Source: J014 sp964486055 | GTDB lineage: Bacteria > Acidobacteriota > Blastocatellia > Pyrinomonadales > Pyrinomonadaceae | Direction: 5' to 3' | NCBI GenBank assembly: GCA_964486055.1 | Contig: CAZALE010000001.1 | Location: forward strand, 538,908-602,907 | DNA: 64,000 nt | Shown: in pieces, positions 18,615 to 26,672 of the stretch | Layout of the letters: each line of letters starts with the position of its first letter | How positions within the stretch are numbered: the first letter of the stretch is position 1 | Made by a program: the position numbers and the translations under genes | The notes under the pieces: model-generated | The model's database searches: none | What the model saw: only the letters and a program-made list of their open reading frames with translations | What the model was told of the DNA's origin: nothing

Positions 18615-19031
18615 ATGAGAAGTTTATTCCATTTGGCTTTTCCTGTAAAAGACCTAAAAGAAGCTCGAAAATTTTATGTTGAAATTTTAGGGTGTCGGGA
18701 GGGACGCAGCTCAGACACTTGGATAGATTTTGACCTGTACGGTCATCAGATTGTAGCACATCTGGCACCGGATCTAGCTGGTAGGCTCGTCCATAACGAC
18801 GTTGATAAAGATGCTGTTCCTGTACCTCATTTCGGCGTGATTTTAGAAATGCATGAGTGGAAAAACTTGGCCGAAAGGCTTAAGCAGAAAAACGTTAAGT
18901 TCGTCATTGAGCCAAAGATAAGATTCAGCGGGCAAGCTGGTGAGCAAGCAACCATGTTTTTTCTAGACCCGAGCGGTAATGCATTAGAGTTTAAAGCGTT
19001 CGAGGATTTCTCTAAGATATTCGAGAGATGA
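18615..19031 (+). CDS. VOC (glyoxalase/bleomycin-resistance/dioxygenase) family protein
   Basis: A 138-residue single VOC domain. It begins LFHLAFPVKDLKEARKFYVEILGCREGRSSDTWIDFDLYGHQIVAHL, the first beta-alpha-beta-beta-beta module with a metal-ligand His (residue 5). It ends with MFFLDPSGNALEFKAF, the second module with a C-terminal Glu ligand. Such proteins are often annotated as glyoxalase-like or extradiol dioxygenase-like, and specificity cannot be told from sequence. The following deacetylase gene overlaps its stop by 4 bp. The start codon lies only 2 bp from the start of the divergent methyltransferase gene. Confidence 0.85.
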   Translation: MRSLFHLAFPVKDLKEARKFYVEILGCREGRSSDTWIDFDLYGHQIVAHLAPDLAGRLVHNDVDKDAVPVPHFGVILEMHEWKNLAERLKQKNVKFVIEPKIRFSGQAGEQATMFFLDPSGNALEFKAFEDFSKIFER

Positions 19032-19969
19032 AAACGGCGATTGTTCATCATCCGATATATAAAAAACACGATACAGGCTTTGGTCATCCAGAAACCTCGA
19101 GCCGGTATGAGGTAATAATGAAGGCTTTGAGGGAAAGTCCCGTATTTGGCAACTTACTCGAGATTCTTGCCGATAAAGCTCCGCAAAGCATCATCCAAGC
19201 TGTTCATACTAAAGATCATTTCAAGCATGTTGAGCGCGTTGTTGCCGAGGGCTTGGGTTACTTAGACACGGATACTGTAGTATCTGTACACTCTTTCGAT
19301 GCCGCTCTTTACGCTGCAGGAGGAGTCTGTAATGCGATTGATTCGGTAATGCTGGGTAAAGTTCAAAATGCTTTCGTTGCCGCGCGTCCCCCAGGCCATC
19401 ACGCTACTGCTCAGAACGCCATGGGTTTTTGTCTTTTTAATAATGTTGCAGTTGGTGCAAGGTACGCCCAGAGCAGATATGAGCAAATAGAGAAAGTTGC
19501 AATTATCGATTGGGATGTGCATCACGGGAATGGAACACAAGCAATCTTTTACGACGATCCCACCGTTTTTTTCTTCTCGATTCATCAATATCCATGGTAT
19601 CCGGGAACCGGTTCTAGAGGGGAGACAGGTTACGGGCGCGGTAAAGGTTTTACCTTGAATATTCCCGTAAGAGCGGGCACTCCGGCTAAAGAGCATAGGC
19701 AAATGTTTGAAGCAGCGATCAGTGAGATATCTAGTAAATTCAAACCTGATTTAATAATCATATCCGCTGGTTTTGACGCTCATTTAGCCGATCCACTAGG
19801 GCAGTTAAAGCTTGAAGATGCAGACTTTGTGCAGATGACAAAGGTAGTAAAGCAGTGGGCAGAGCAAGCTTGTCAGGGGCGCGTAGTGTCAGTTTTGGAG
19901 GGTGGCTACAACTTAAAAACTTTAGGAGATACTGTAAAGTATCACGTCGAGGAGCTAGCTCGAGATTAG
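19028..19969 (+). CDS. Histone deacetylase family protein (class II-like acetyl-lysine/acetylpolyamine amidohydrolase)
   Basis: A 313-residue zinc hydrolase of the arginase/deacetylase fold. Diagnostic motifs are the His-pair loop RPPGHHATAQNAMGFCLFNN, the zinc motif IIDWDVHHGNGTQ, then FFFSIHQYPWYPGTG and IISAGFDAHLADPLG with the further zinc-ligand Asp. The family removes acetyl groups from lysine side chains or polyamines, and the AcuC subset regulates acetyl-CoA synthetase. No acs or pat gene is near, so the substrate is open. It is coupled to the VOC protein by an ATGA overlap. Confidence 0.9.
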   Translation: MKTAIVHHPIYKKHDTGFGHPETSSRYEVIMKALRESPVFGNLLEILADKAPQSIIQAVHTKDHFKHVERVVAEGLGYLDTDTVVSVHSFDAALYAAGGVCNAIDSVMLGKVQNAFVAARPPGHHATAQNAMGFCLFNNVAVGARYAQSRYEQIEKVAIIDWDVHHGNGTQAIFYDDPTVFFFSIHQYPWYPGTGSRGETGYGRGKGFTLNIPVRAGTPAKEHRQMFEAAISEISSKFKPDLIIISAGFDAHLADPLGQLKLEDADFVQMTKVVKQWAEQACQGRVVSVLEGGYNLKTLGDTVKYHVEELARD

Positions 19970-20014
19970 TTTGTGACCCCAGTTGTGATAATATGAGGCG
20001 GGAGGAGAAACTAT

Positions 20015-20293
20015 ATGCCAGACCTAGAGATGACATGTCTGCATTGCAGAGGGGTTTTTATTTTTAGCGAAAAGGAACAGGAGATTTTTTACAATAAAAA
20101 TCTACACCCGCCACAATACTGTCCTAAATGTAGATCGAAAAAGATGATGAATCGTGAGAATAGGCCGAGGAAATTCGAAATCATTTGTGATCATTGCGGA
20201 AGGATGGACATGGTTCCGTTCCAGCCAAAGGTCGGTAGGGAAGTTCTATGCAGAAATTGTTATAACGCAATAAAGGCAAGAACAAGATTTTGA
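20015..20293 (+). CDS. Small zinc-ribbon protein
   Basis: A 92-residue protein with a strong GGGAGGAG SD. Four CxxC knuckles are visible: CLHC and CPKC form the first ribbon (about residues 8-40), CDHC and CRNC the second (about residues 59-82). The N-terminal ribbon with NLHPPQYCPKCRSKK resembles the probable zinc-ribbon (zf-Tbcl) family, and the second has the CDHCGR...GREVLCRNCY pattern. The Lys/Arg-rich C-terminus suggests nucleic-acid or ribosome contact. Function unknown. Confidence 0.82.
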   Translation: MPDLEMTCLHCRGVFIFSEKEQEIFYNKNLHPPQYCPKCRSKKMMNRENRPRKFEIICDHCGRMDMVPFQPKVGREVLCRNCYNAIKARTRF

Positions 20294-20329
20294 AATAATC
20301 TTAGAGGCGACAAAGTTTTTGGATTATCT

Positions 20330-21118
20330 ATGAAAACGGTGAAACTAGAGTTCAGCGAGAACATAGCAATAATAAAGCTAAATCGTCCAGAAAGTCTGAA
20401 TGCGCTTTCAGCTCAGCTCGTTATCGATCTTCGTGAGGCGATTCAGAGATCTCTTTCGGAAGCAACTAGGTGCGTTTTAATCACTGGCGAAGGAAAAGCC
20501 TTTTGCTCGGGCGGTGATCTTCGTGAAATGAAGATGATGTGGGAAAAAGAAAACAAAACTGAGTCATTTTTAGAAGAACATTTACACTCTTTGCACGAAC
20601 TGATTTTATTGATACGCGAATCGCCTGTGCCATTTGTGGCTGCAGTTAATGGAATATCAGCGGGAGCCGGCACGAACATTGCATTAGCTTGTGATATTGT
20701 AATCGCTTCAACTCAAGCTGCTTTCAATGAAGCATTCATAAGAATCGGACTCTCTCCGGATTGTGGAGGAAGTTTTTTCTTACCTCGTTCAGTGGGTGAA
20801 AAAAGAGCAGCGGAGCTTTTTATGCTAGGCGAGACGATTTCAGCCCAGAAAGCCCTCGAGATTGGGATGATAAATCGGCTCTGCGCACCTGAAAATCTCA
20901 TGCAAGAGGCATTTGAAGTAGCTAAGAAACTAGCTGAAATGCCGACCGCCTCTATTGCCAGAATCAAAAAGCTCCTCAATGAATCGTTTCATAATTCGCT
21001 ACGAGAACAACTTGAATTGGAACATGATTTACAAATAGATTCAGGCAGAGGAGAGGATTTTAAAGAGGGTGTTCTAGCGTTTTTTGAAAAACGCAAACCA
21101 AATTTCGTCGGCAGGTAG
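20330..21118 (+). CDS. Enoyl-CoA hydratase/isomerase family protein
   Basis: A 262-residue crotonase-fold enzyme. It shows LNRPESLNALS at the N-terminus, GEGKAFCSGGDLREMK for the first oxyanion-hole strand, and VAAVNGISAGAGTNIALACDIVIAS for the second. The FNEAFIRIGLSPDCGGSFFLPR segment places Asp/Gly where hydratases often have the second catalytic Glu, so isomerase or another crotonase reaction is possible. It stands alone between the zinc-ribbon gene and convergent fmt, and could act with the 3-hydroxybutyryl-CoA dehydrogenase at 6925. Confidence 0.9.
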   Translation: MKTVKLEFSENIAIIKLNRPESLNALSAQLVIDLREAIQRSLSEATRCVLITGEGKAFCSGGDLREMKMMWEKENKTESFLEEHLHSLHELILLIRESPVPFVAAVNGISAGAGTNIALACDIVIASTQAAFNEAFIRIGLSPDCGGSFFLPRSVGEKRAAELFMLGETISAQKALEIGMINRLCAPENLMQEAFEVAKKLAEMPTASIARIKKLLNESFHNSLREQLELEHDLQIDSGRGEDFKEGVLAFFEKRKPNFVGR

Positions 21119-21156
21119 AAAATTTTGATAAAGGTGAACATTACTGAGTTTCATCT

Positions 21157-22107
21157 TTAATCGACGATCCCGGAGGAAAATTTTTCTCCGCGGGATGGAC
21201 GCCATCCGTTTATGAAATCAGATGCTTGCATTCTTTTTCGCCCCTCCGGCTGTAATTCTTCAATTTGTAGAACTGTATTTCCGCCACAAGCTACTCGCAA
21301 TGTTTTATTAGAGCTCTGAATTAACGTGCCAGGTTCTGCCGTAAGTATCGAGTCATCTGAAATTTGCCGACAGCGCCAAATAGTCAATCTCTTACCTCGA
21401 AAATATGTGTAGCTAGTCGGAAATGGTTGAAAGGCCCTCACTCGGTCTGATATTTCGCGAGCTGTTAAATTCCAGTTTATTAAACCATCCTCTTTTCTGA
21501 GAATAGGAGCATACGTGGCGAGTGTATCATCTTGCTGTCTGGGCTGGATTTTATCGAGATTTTTTAGTGTTATGGAAAGTAGCTCTGCTCCAAGAATACT
21601 CAGCCTGTTAGTTAATTCGATGGCTGTTTCATCCGGCAATATTTCGACTTCTTTCTGAAGCAAGATGTCGCCAGTGTCGAGCCCCTCATCCATTTTCATC
21701 GTAGTTACACCAGTGAATCTCTCACCATTAGCTATAGCCCAATTGACCGGTGCTGCCCCACGATATTTAGGGAGTAGAGAAAAATGAACATTTATTGCCC
21801 CATTAGGGAATGCTTCCAAAAACTCCTTGGGTAGTATTTTGCCATATGCTACGACCACTGCTACGTCTGCATTATGAGAGCGAAACAGGTTTATTTGCTC
21901 GCTGTTTCTTATTTTGGAAGGTTGAAATAATCTCAGCCCTAATTTGCCTGCGAATTCTTTCACTGGCGGAAAAGAAAATCTTTGCCCCCGGCCAACAGGT
22001 TTATCTGGCTGAGTATAAACAGCAACTATTTCGTGACCATCCTCGAGAAGCCTCTGCAGACATACAACTGCGGGTTGTGGCGTTCCCATGAAAACTATTC
22101 TCATCAT
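21157..22107 (-). CDS. fmt: Methionyl-tRNA formyltransferase
   Basis: A 316-residue enzyme that formylates initiator Met-tRNA using 10-formyl-THF. It has the N-terminal RIVFMGTP motif, YTQPDKPVGRG, and the catalytic region INVHFSLLPKYRGAAPVNWAIANGE with the conserved Asn/His and SLLP motif. MDEGLDTGDILLQ completes the catalytic domain. The C-terminal OB-type domain covers residues about 205-305. Start is the first or second of two adjacent ATGs (22107 or 22104). No def (deformylase) gene is adjacent, but the NHL-LytM lipoprotein gene lies 34 bp upstream on the same strand. Confidence 0.95.
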   Translation of the reverse strand: MMRIVFMGTPQPAVVCLQRLLEDGHEIVAVYTQPDKPVGRGQRFSFPPVKEFAGKLGLRLFQPSKIRNSEQINLFRSHNADVAVVVAYGKILPKEFLEAFPNGAINVHFSLLPKYRGAAPVNWAIANGERFTGVTTMKMDEGLDTGDILLQKEVEILPDETAIELTNRLSILGAELLSITLKNLDKIQPRQQDDTLATYAPILRKEDGLINWNLTAREISDRVRAFQPFPTSYTYFRGKRLTIWRCRQISDDSILTAEPGTLIQSSNKTLRVACGGNTVLQIEELQPEGRKRMQASDFINGWRPSRGEKFSSGIVD

Positions 22108-22141
22108 GCAAATTTTGCCAAAGATGATGCTGCCTTTAAAA

Positions 22142-24160
22142 TCACTTTTTTAAAAATTTTATTTCTTTGACTGTTACATTTCCGAAAACATCCCCTACTT
22201 GAATGCGAAGGGTATAACTTCCATTCTCCAGAGAATCCATATCAATAAAACCCTCGTGTACTTTGCCATCATCGCCAATTTCGTTAGTGATTATGTAGTT
22301 GAATCTAGTTTCACCCTCTGCCCCTGACTGACTACCTGGAGCATAGATCAATCCTACTGTGTCTGAGGGAGGTAACGTATCAAAAACGATGTTTTTACTT
22401 CTATCTAGCAGGACTATTTGATCTCTTATGAGTTGGTATCCAGCAAAATAAATTCCAAGTTTTCGCCTCTGCGGGTTTGTATTTATCTTATCAAAAGCTG
22501 AAACTACAACTCTGATTTTGCCTCTCAAATCATTCTGTTTTATAGCATTCCATGATTCATCGAAGAAAAACACTTTTTCTATAATAGGAGGCACGGTATC
22601 TGTAAGTTTAGGAAAGGTGAAAAATTTTAGTGGATTTATCGTTACGTAACTTTTACCTACAGATAGATGCACATGGTTCATTTTATTCAAGCTTCCAATC
22701 AGTTCGCCTTCGTGAAACACAGTTCCACGTGTGACGCGTAAATCAGTTGGTTTACCATCTGCGGCTAGTGTGAATTCAAATCTTTCATCCCTAAATGGCT
22801 TATCATTTACATCACGTCCAAGTTTTAAGTGAATATAAGTGCCATGAGAAGTCTTCAAAGATTCACGTAAGGTTGCGAAATTAGATACAGCCTTTGGCGA
22901 GAGAATCTTTTCCTCCTTCACGAAGTAAGACTTCTCTCCATAATATCCAGGTATATCGATTCCGTTATGAAACCAAGCTGATTCATTAGAAGCGTCTTGT
23001 TTAATTTGTCCTCGAATTTCACCGAAAGTTCCCGCTATATCCCGGAGTCTGTCAGCTGGTTGATAGCACCATCTTAAGTTTTTGTCCTCAATTAGAGTTT
23101 GCAGTAAAGAACTCTCGATGGTTTTTCCTGGAATCTCTTGGTTTATCTCATGGCTTGTTATTACTCTAACCAGGGCATTATCTGAATCAGATATGATCAG
23201 ATCCTTATTTTTATCGATCAAGATGGCTGATGGTCTAGAAAACTTAGCAGTCTTTATATCGCCATCTTTAAATCCCATTTCAGTTGAAGTAAGAGTCTCG
23301 ATGAATGCTGAATTAGGGCTCATTTTTCGGATAGAATTTTCGTCAATCAGATAAATGAAGCCGTCTTCATCGACACTTAATGCCATAGGCAAGCGGAGAG
23401 AGGTTTCTGCTGATGAGATGGATGATGATTCGATTTTATCGGGATTATCTTCATTGGATTCGAGTTTATTAATTCCTGCAATAGTGCTGACAATCCCGTT
23501 AGGAAGAATTTTTCTCAACGCTGCATTACCAGAGTCTGCTATTAAGATGGTTTCATCCTTTAAAACGGTGATTCCACATGGAGTATCGAATTTAGCAGCG
23601 TCCCCGATACCGTCAGAAAAACCTTTATCGCTACCAGCGATTGTCCTGACCACCCCATTTTCTATGACTCTTATTTTGTCATTATATGTATCGGCTACAA
23701 AAATCTTTCTTTTTAGCACAGCTATTCCGATTGGGGCGTTGAAAAGTGCCTGCTCTACGCTTCCATCCATGTAACCTCTTTTATTTTCGACACCAGCTAA
23801 TATCATGACTTCACCTGTTTCAGGGTTGACTCTCTTGATTGTATGAGAACCAGAGTCTGCAACTACTAAAAATCCGTCCTCGTCAAAAGCTATGTGTGAG
23901 GGCGTGCTTAGATTCGAAGTTATGAGCTGTAAATTTCCGTCTTTAGAAAATCGAAAAATAGAATTCTTAAAACCATCTGAAATGTAAATATTTCCTTCTT
24001 TGTCAATAGCAAGGCCAAATGGTTCGGTAAATTCACCTTTTTGTCCGATTAATGTTCTCACTGTCACATAAGATATTTGCTTCGGAGAATTGTATGAATT
24101 ACAGGTTGCAAGAAGAATTATTAAAATCAAAAGTTTTATCAGGTAGAGGAGCCTTATCAT
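22142..24160 (-). CDS. Lipoprotein fusing an NHL-repeat beta-propeller to a LytM (M23)-like domain
   Basis: The protein has 672 residues. A hydrophobic N-terminus ends in LLATC (Cys20), an imperfect lipobox. Residues about 40-335 hold repeated NHL units (EPFGLAIDKEGNIYISD, THIKRV-like ends, APIGIAVL, MALSVDEDGFIYLID, SAILIDKNKDLIISD), five or six blades of a propeller. From about residue 375 the pattern changes to an M23/LytM fold: FGEIRGQ, FHNGIDIPGYYGEK (His398, Asp402), SHGTYIHLKLG, GELIGSL and HVHLSVG (His496, His498). These are the usual zinc ligands, so it may be an active envelope endopeptidase. The C-terminal 150 residues look beta-rich. It is divergent from mnmA across about 100 bp. 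Confidence 0.8.
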   Translation of the reverse strand: MIRLLYLIKLLILIILLATCNSYNSPKQISYVTVRTLIGQKGEFTEPFGLAIDKEGNIYISDGFKNSIFRFSKDGNLQLITSNLSTPSHIAFDEDGFLVVADSGSHTIKRVNPETGEVMILAGVENKRGYMDGSVEQALFNAPIGIAVLKRKIFVADTYNDKIRVIENGVVRTIAGSDKGFSDGIGDAAKFDTPCGITVLKDETILIADSGNAALRKILPNGIVSTIAGINKLESNEDNPDKIESSSISSAETSLRLPMALSVDEDGFIYLIDENSIRKMSPNSAFIETLTSTEMGFKDGDIKTAKFSRPSAILIDKNKDLIISDSDNALVRVITSHEINQEIPGKTIESSLLQTLIEDKNLRWCYQPADRLRDIAGTFGEIRGQIKQDASNESAWFHNGIDIPGYYGEKSYFVKEEKILSPKAVSNFATLRESLKTSHGTYIHLKLGRDVNDKPFRDERFEFTLAADGKPTDLRVTRGTVFHEGELIGSLNKMNHVHLSVGKSYVTINPLKFFTFPKLTDTVPPIIEKVFFFDESWNAIKQNDLRGKIRVVVSAFDKINTNPQRRKLGIYFAGYQLIRDQIVLLDRSKNIVFDTLPPSDTVGLIYAPGSQSGAEGETRFNYIITNEIGDDGKVHEGFIDMDSLENGSYTLRIQVGDVFGNVTVKEIKFLKK

Positions 24161-24259
24161 ATCATGTCAGAATTATAGCACTTTCGTCAGGTTCTAGTGT
24201 TTTTGGGAACTTAGAAAAATAGTTTGTTGGATAACTTGTTTAAGGTTTACACTATAGAT

Positions 24260-25378
24260 ATGAAGATAGCGGTAGCAATGAGTGGAGGTGTTGATTCCTC
24301 AACAGCTGCAGCTCTTCTAAGAAAGCAAGGGCACGAATTGGTCGGTTTTACAATGCAGTTATGGAATCAGCGACGTAATCTATCGGTTGACGAAAATGGA
24401 GAACCTCTACCCAGTAGATGTTGTTCTTTAGATGATGTTTATGACGCTAGAAGAGTAGCAGAAGGATTAGGTATCCCGTTTTATGTTTTGAATTTAGAAA
24501 GGGAATTCGAGAAGGATATAGTTGAACCATTCGTTCAGGGTTATCTTGCAGGTGAAACGCCTATTCCATGCGTTGCTTGTAACTCTCGTTTAAAGTTTTC
24601 AGCGCTTGATCGCTTGGCAAAAAGTTTAGGGTGTGACAAGGTAGCAACTGGGCATTATGCACGCATTCAGTTAGATCCCGAAAGAAATGTTTATCGGCTT
24701 TTCAGAGGTCGGAATCATGAAAAAGACCAAAGTTACTTTTTGTGGGAACTGACGCAAGAGCAACTCTCAAGAGCTCTTTTTCCATTAGGTGAAATGACAA
24801 AGGAAGAGGTTAGGCAGGTAGCACGACAATTTAAGCTCTACACTGCCGAAAAACCTGAATCGCAAGAGATATGTTTCGTACCTGATGGAGACTATGCAGG
24901 TTTTATAGAGCGTTATCTAGCTGCTGAGAACAGAGAGGATGAAATTCCTAAGGAAGGTGAAATTGTCGATTCTAAAGGGCGTGTTTTAGGAAAACACATG
25001 GGAATTCATCGATATACAGTTGGGCAGAGAAGGGGTTTGGGTGTTGCTCACGGAAAGCCTCTATATGTCTTGAAAATTGAAAGAGCTAAAAATCAGATAA
25101 TAGTTGGAGAACAAAGTGAACTGTTATCGAAGGAGTTTTACGTGAAGAACGTGAACTGGATTATTCCAGAGGATAGTCTTTTAGAAGCGATCAGAGCCGA
25201 TGTTAAGGTGCGTTATAAGCATGAGCCCGCTTCAGCTACCATTTATAATTTACCTGAGAGAAAAGCTAAGATTGTATTTAATGAGCCTCAGAGAGCTGTT
25301 ACACCAGGACAGTCAGCCGTTTTTTATAGAGGTGAAGAGGTATTAGGTGGCGGATGGATAGATACTGTAGTGCGTTAA
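24260..25378 (+). CDS. mnmA: tRNA-specific 2-thiouridylase
   Basis: The protein is 372 residues from the ATG at 24260; the upstream TTG at 24224 adds twelve non-conserved residues. It performs the ATP-dependent 2-thiolation of U34 in tRNA Lys, Glu and Gln. The PP-loop SGGVDSST (residues 8-15) is present, as are catalytic cysteines in PCVACN (104/107) and SQEICFV (205), ATGHYARIQ, NHEKDQSYFL and the C-terminal HRYTVGQRRGLGV. Length matches the family. The sulfur relay partners are not in the window. Confidence 0.95.
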   Translation: MKIAVAMSGGVDSSTAAALLRKQGHELVGFTMQLWNQRRNLSVDENGEPLPSRCCSLDDVYDARRVAEGLGIPFYVLNLEREFEKDIVEPFVQGYLAGETPIPCVACNSRLKFSALDRLAKSLGCDKVATGHYARIQLDPERNVYRLFRGRNHEKDQSYFLWELTQEQLSRALFPLGEMTKEEVRQVARQFKLYTAEKPESQEICFVPDGDYAGFIERYLAAENREDEIPKEGEIVDSKGRVLGKHMGIHRYTVGQRRGLGVAHGKPLYVLKIERAKNQIIVGEQSELLSKEFYVKNVNWIIPEDSLLEAIRADVKVRYKHEPASATIYNLPERKAKIVFNEPQRAVTPGQSAVFYRGEEVLGGGWIDTVVR

Positions 25379-25923
25379 GGAATCTACGGCTCCGCTATTG
25401 TTATTTTTCAGAATCGATAACTAAACGAGATTGAAACTGCTGCTCGCGTTTAATCGATTTAAACGATGAGTTTTGAGCTTTTTGGCAGCCAAATTAACTC
25501 TCGATTTGCAAAATCTATCCGTGAGCCCAGAGGATCGTCCGCCCGCTTCGTTTTTATTTAAGCTAACGCTCCATCGCTAACCGAAAAAACTCTGCAGTTA
25601 CAAAATAATTTAGTCAATAATCACTGCCTTCGATCGACTTTCAATGAATTCCCCATATTTTTATGTCTTAATGCAATGTCGTCCAGCTCATCTCTCAAAG
25701 ATAATTACCTGCACATAAAACCGATAGCTGTTTATTCTAAAATCAAATTCCAAAAGAATTGTGAAAGCCACTGGTATTCCATGCACTTTCGGTTCATTTC
25801 GCGAGGAAGATCGAGGTCCAGATCAGACTCTGCAAGAAGTGGAAAAGCCAGCTCATAAGATTGTCACGAAAAATCATTTTCTAACGGAACATGATTTTTT
25901 GGCAGAAAATTCATTCGTGGCGC

Positions 25924-25950
25924 TTGACAATCATTCGAATTTTATATTAT
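25924..25950 (+). promoter_or_regulatory. Putative sigma-70 promoter of the iron/heme locus
   Basis: A perfect TTGACA (25924-25929) is followed after 15 bp by TATTAT (25945-25950, 5 of 6 matches to TATAAT). Spacing is slightly short. The predicted start site near 25957 falls in the Fur-like palindrome. Confidence 0.5.
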
Positions 25951-25956
25951 CTTCTT

Positions 25957-25981
25957 GAAAGTGAAAATCAATTTCAATTTC
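25957..25981 (+). promoter_or_regulatory. Fur-box-like operator
   Basis: GAAAGTGAAA (25957-25966) and TTTCAATTTC (25972-25981) are inverted repeats with 9 of 10 matches around ATCAA. The inner TGAAAATCAATTTCA (25962-25976) matches 11 of the 14 defined positions of the 7-1-7 Fur consensus TGATAATnATTATCA. It lies at the expected transcription start and upstream of two TonB-dependent receptors and a heme oxygenase, classic Fur targets. Confidence 0.55.
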
Positions 25982-26214
25982 TGATTTTGAGAGTAAAAAT
26001 TTTTCGTATTGATTAATCGTGCTAATTTTTTCGGATTGGATTACTCGAGATTTTGGATCAAATCATTTGATTTTTCAGTGGGTAATTTGAGGGACTTTAC
26101 TAGGTTTGTTCATTTCACTATGGATGTACTATGAGTGCTGGCCGAATCGTTACGGGTAAGTTAAAGACTGGATAATTGCATGAATTGGATAAATCGGTTG
26201 ATTGGAATGTCTGA

Positions 26215-26340
26215 GTGACGCGGAGAAAAAGGGAATTGAATGGTTCTATTGAGGTTTATGAGAAGCTTAAGGATTATCGGGGATCTAGGGAGCGTTTATG
26301 GCTAAGCAAGAGAGACCCAGAGATATTTTCTGTAGTTTAG
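26215..26340 (+). CDS. Possible 41-residue leader ORF (low confidence)
   Basis: A GTG-initiated frame of 41 codons in the leader between the Fur-like site and the first iron-locus gene. The product would be highly charged (MTRRKRELNG at the start, VYEKLKDYRGSRERLWL in the middle) with no family match I recognise. An in-frame stop lies directly upstream, and the only ribosome site is a weak GGAA about seven bases before the GTG. It could be chance, a short regulatory peptide or a gene remnant. Confidence 0.2.
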   Translation: MTRRKRELNGSIEVYEKLKDYRGSRERLWLSKRDPEIFSVV

Positions 26341-26389
26341 GGATTTAATTAATGTTTTTAGCTTATCGATCCTACATTTCGGAGGTTAT

Positions 26390-26659
26390 ATGAATCAAGA
26401 TGCTGATTTAGTCGATGATTTCAGTAAAGATGTTATATTGTCGGAGTTTACAGACCTTATGAGACTTACATCAAATTCTGAAGTAATCGACGAAAGTAAT
26501 ACTCATGTCTGGTTTTGCGGGCGATGTGGGAAATTTCATGTTAAAACCAGGAAAGGAATTTTAACTTTCGAGACTGAAGAATTTGCTGACTTGGTTTCAA
26601 GCATTACTGATTTCTACGGCTTAAAATTTTTAAACTTTAACGATGACTTTTCATTTTGA
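26390..26659 (+). CDS. Small CxxC protein of the iron/heme locus
   Basis: An 89-residue protein with a good SD (CGGAGGT). The only clear motif is WFCGRCGKFHVKTRKG (Cys at about 47 and 50, with a nearby His), a single zinc- or heme-type knuckle followed by LTFETEEFADLVSSI. No signal peptide is visible, so it is probably cytosolic. I do not recognise the family. The gene sits between the Fur-like promoter and the receptor gene, whose true start lies 14 bp downstream, so it is likely iron-regulated and might be an iron or heme sensor or trafficking protein; that is inference. Confidence 0.7.
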   Translation: MNQDADLVDDFSKDVILSEFTDLMRLTSNSEVIDESNTHVWFCGRCGKFHVKTRKGILTFETEEFADLVSSITDFYGLKFLNFNDDFSF

Positions 26660-26672
26660 GGTGAATGAAATT

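Larger units (their letters stand above)
25379..26389. other. Long non-coding region upstream of the iron/heme locus
   Basis: About 1 kb without a convincing gene. The first half (25379-25920) shows nothing beyond short unsupported reading frames. At 25924-25950 there is a promoter-like TTGACA/TATTAT pair overlapped by a Fur-box-like palindrome at 25957-25981. From there to the next gene lies a leader of roughly 430 nt that contains one weak 41-codon frame at 26215. No tRNA-like fold or riboswitch consensus was recognised. Confidence 0.6.

Noticed and set aside
25676..25958. Two overlapping short ORFs (60 and 65 residues) in the region before the iron/heme locus
   Set aside because: Serine/arginine-rich or unstructured translations, no ribosome site, and they overlap each other in different frames. 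They are most likely chance frames.
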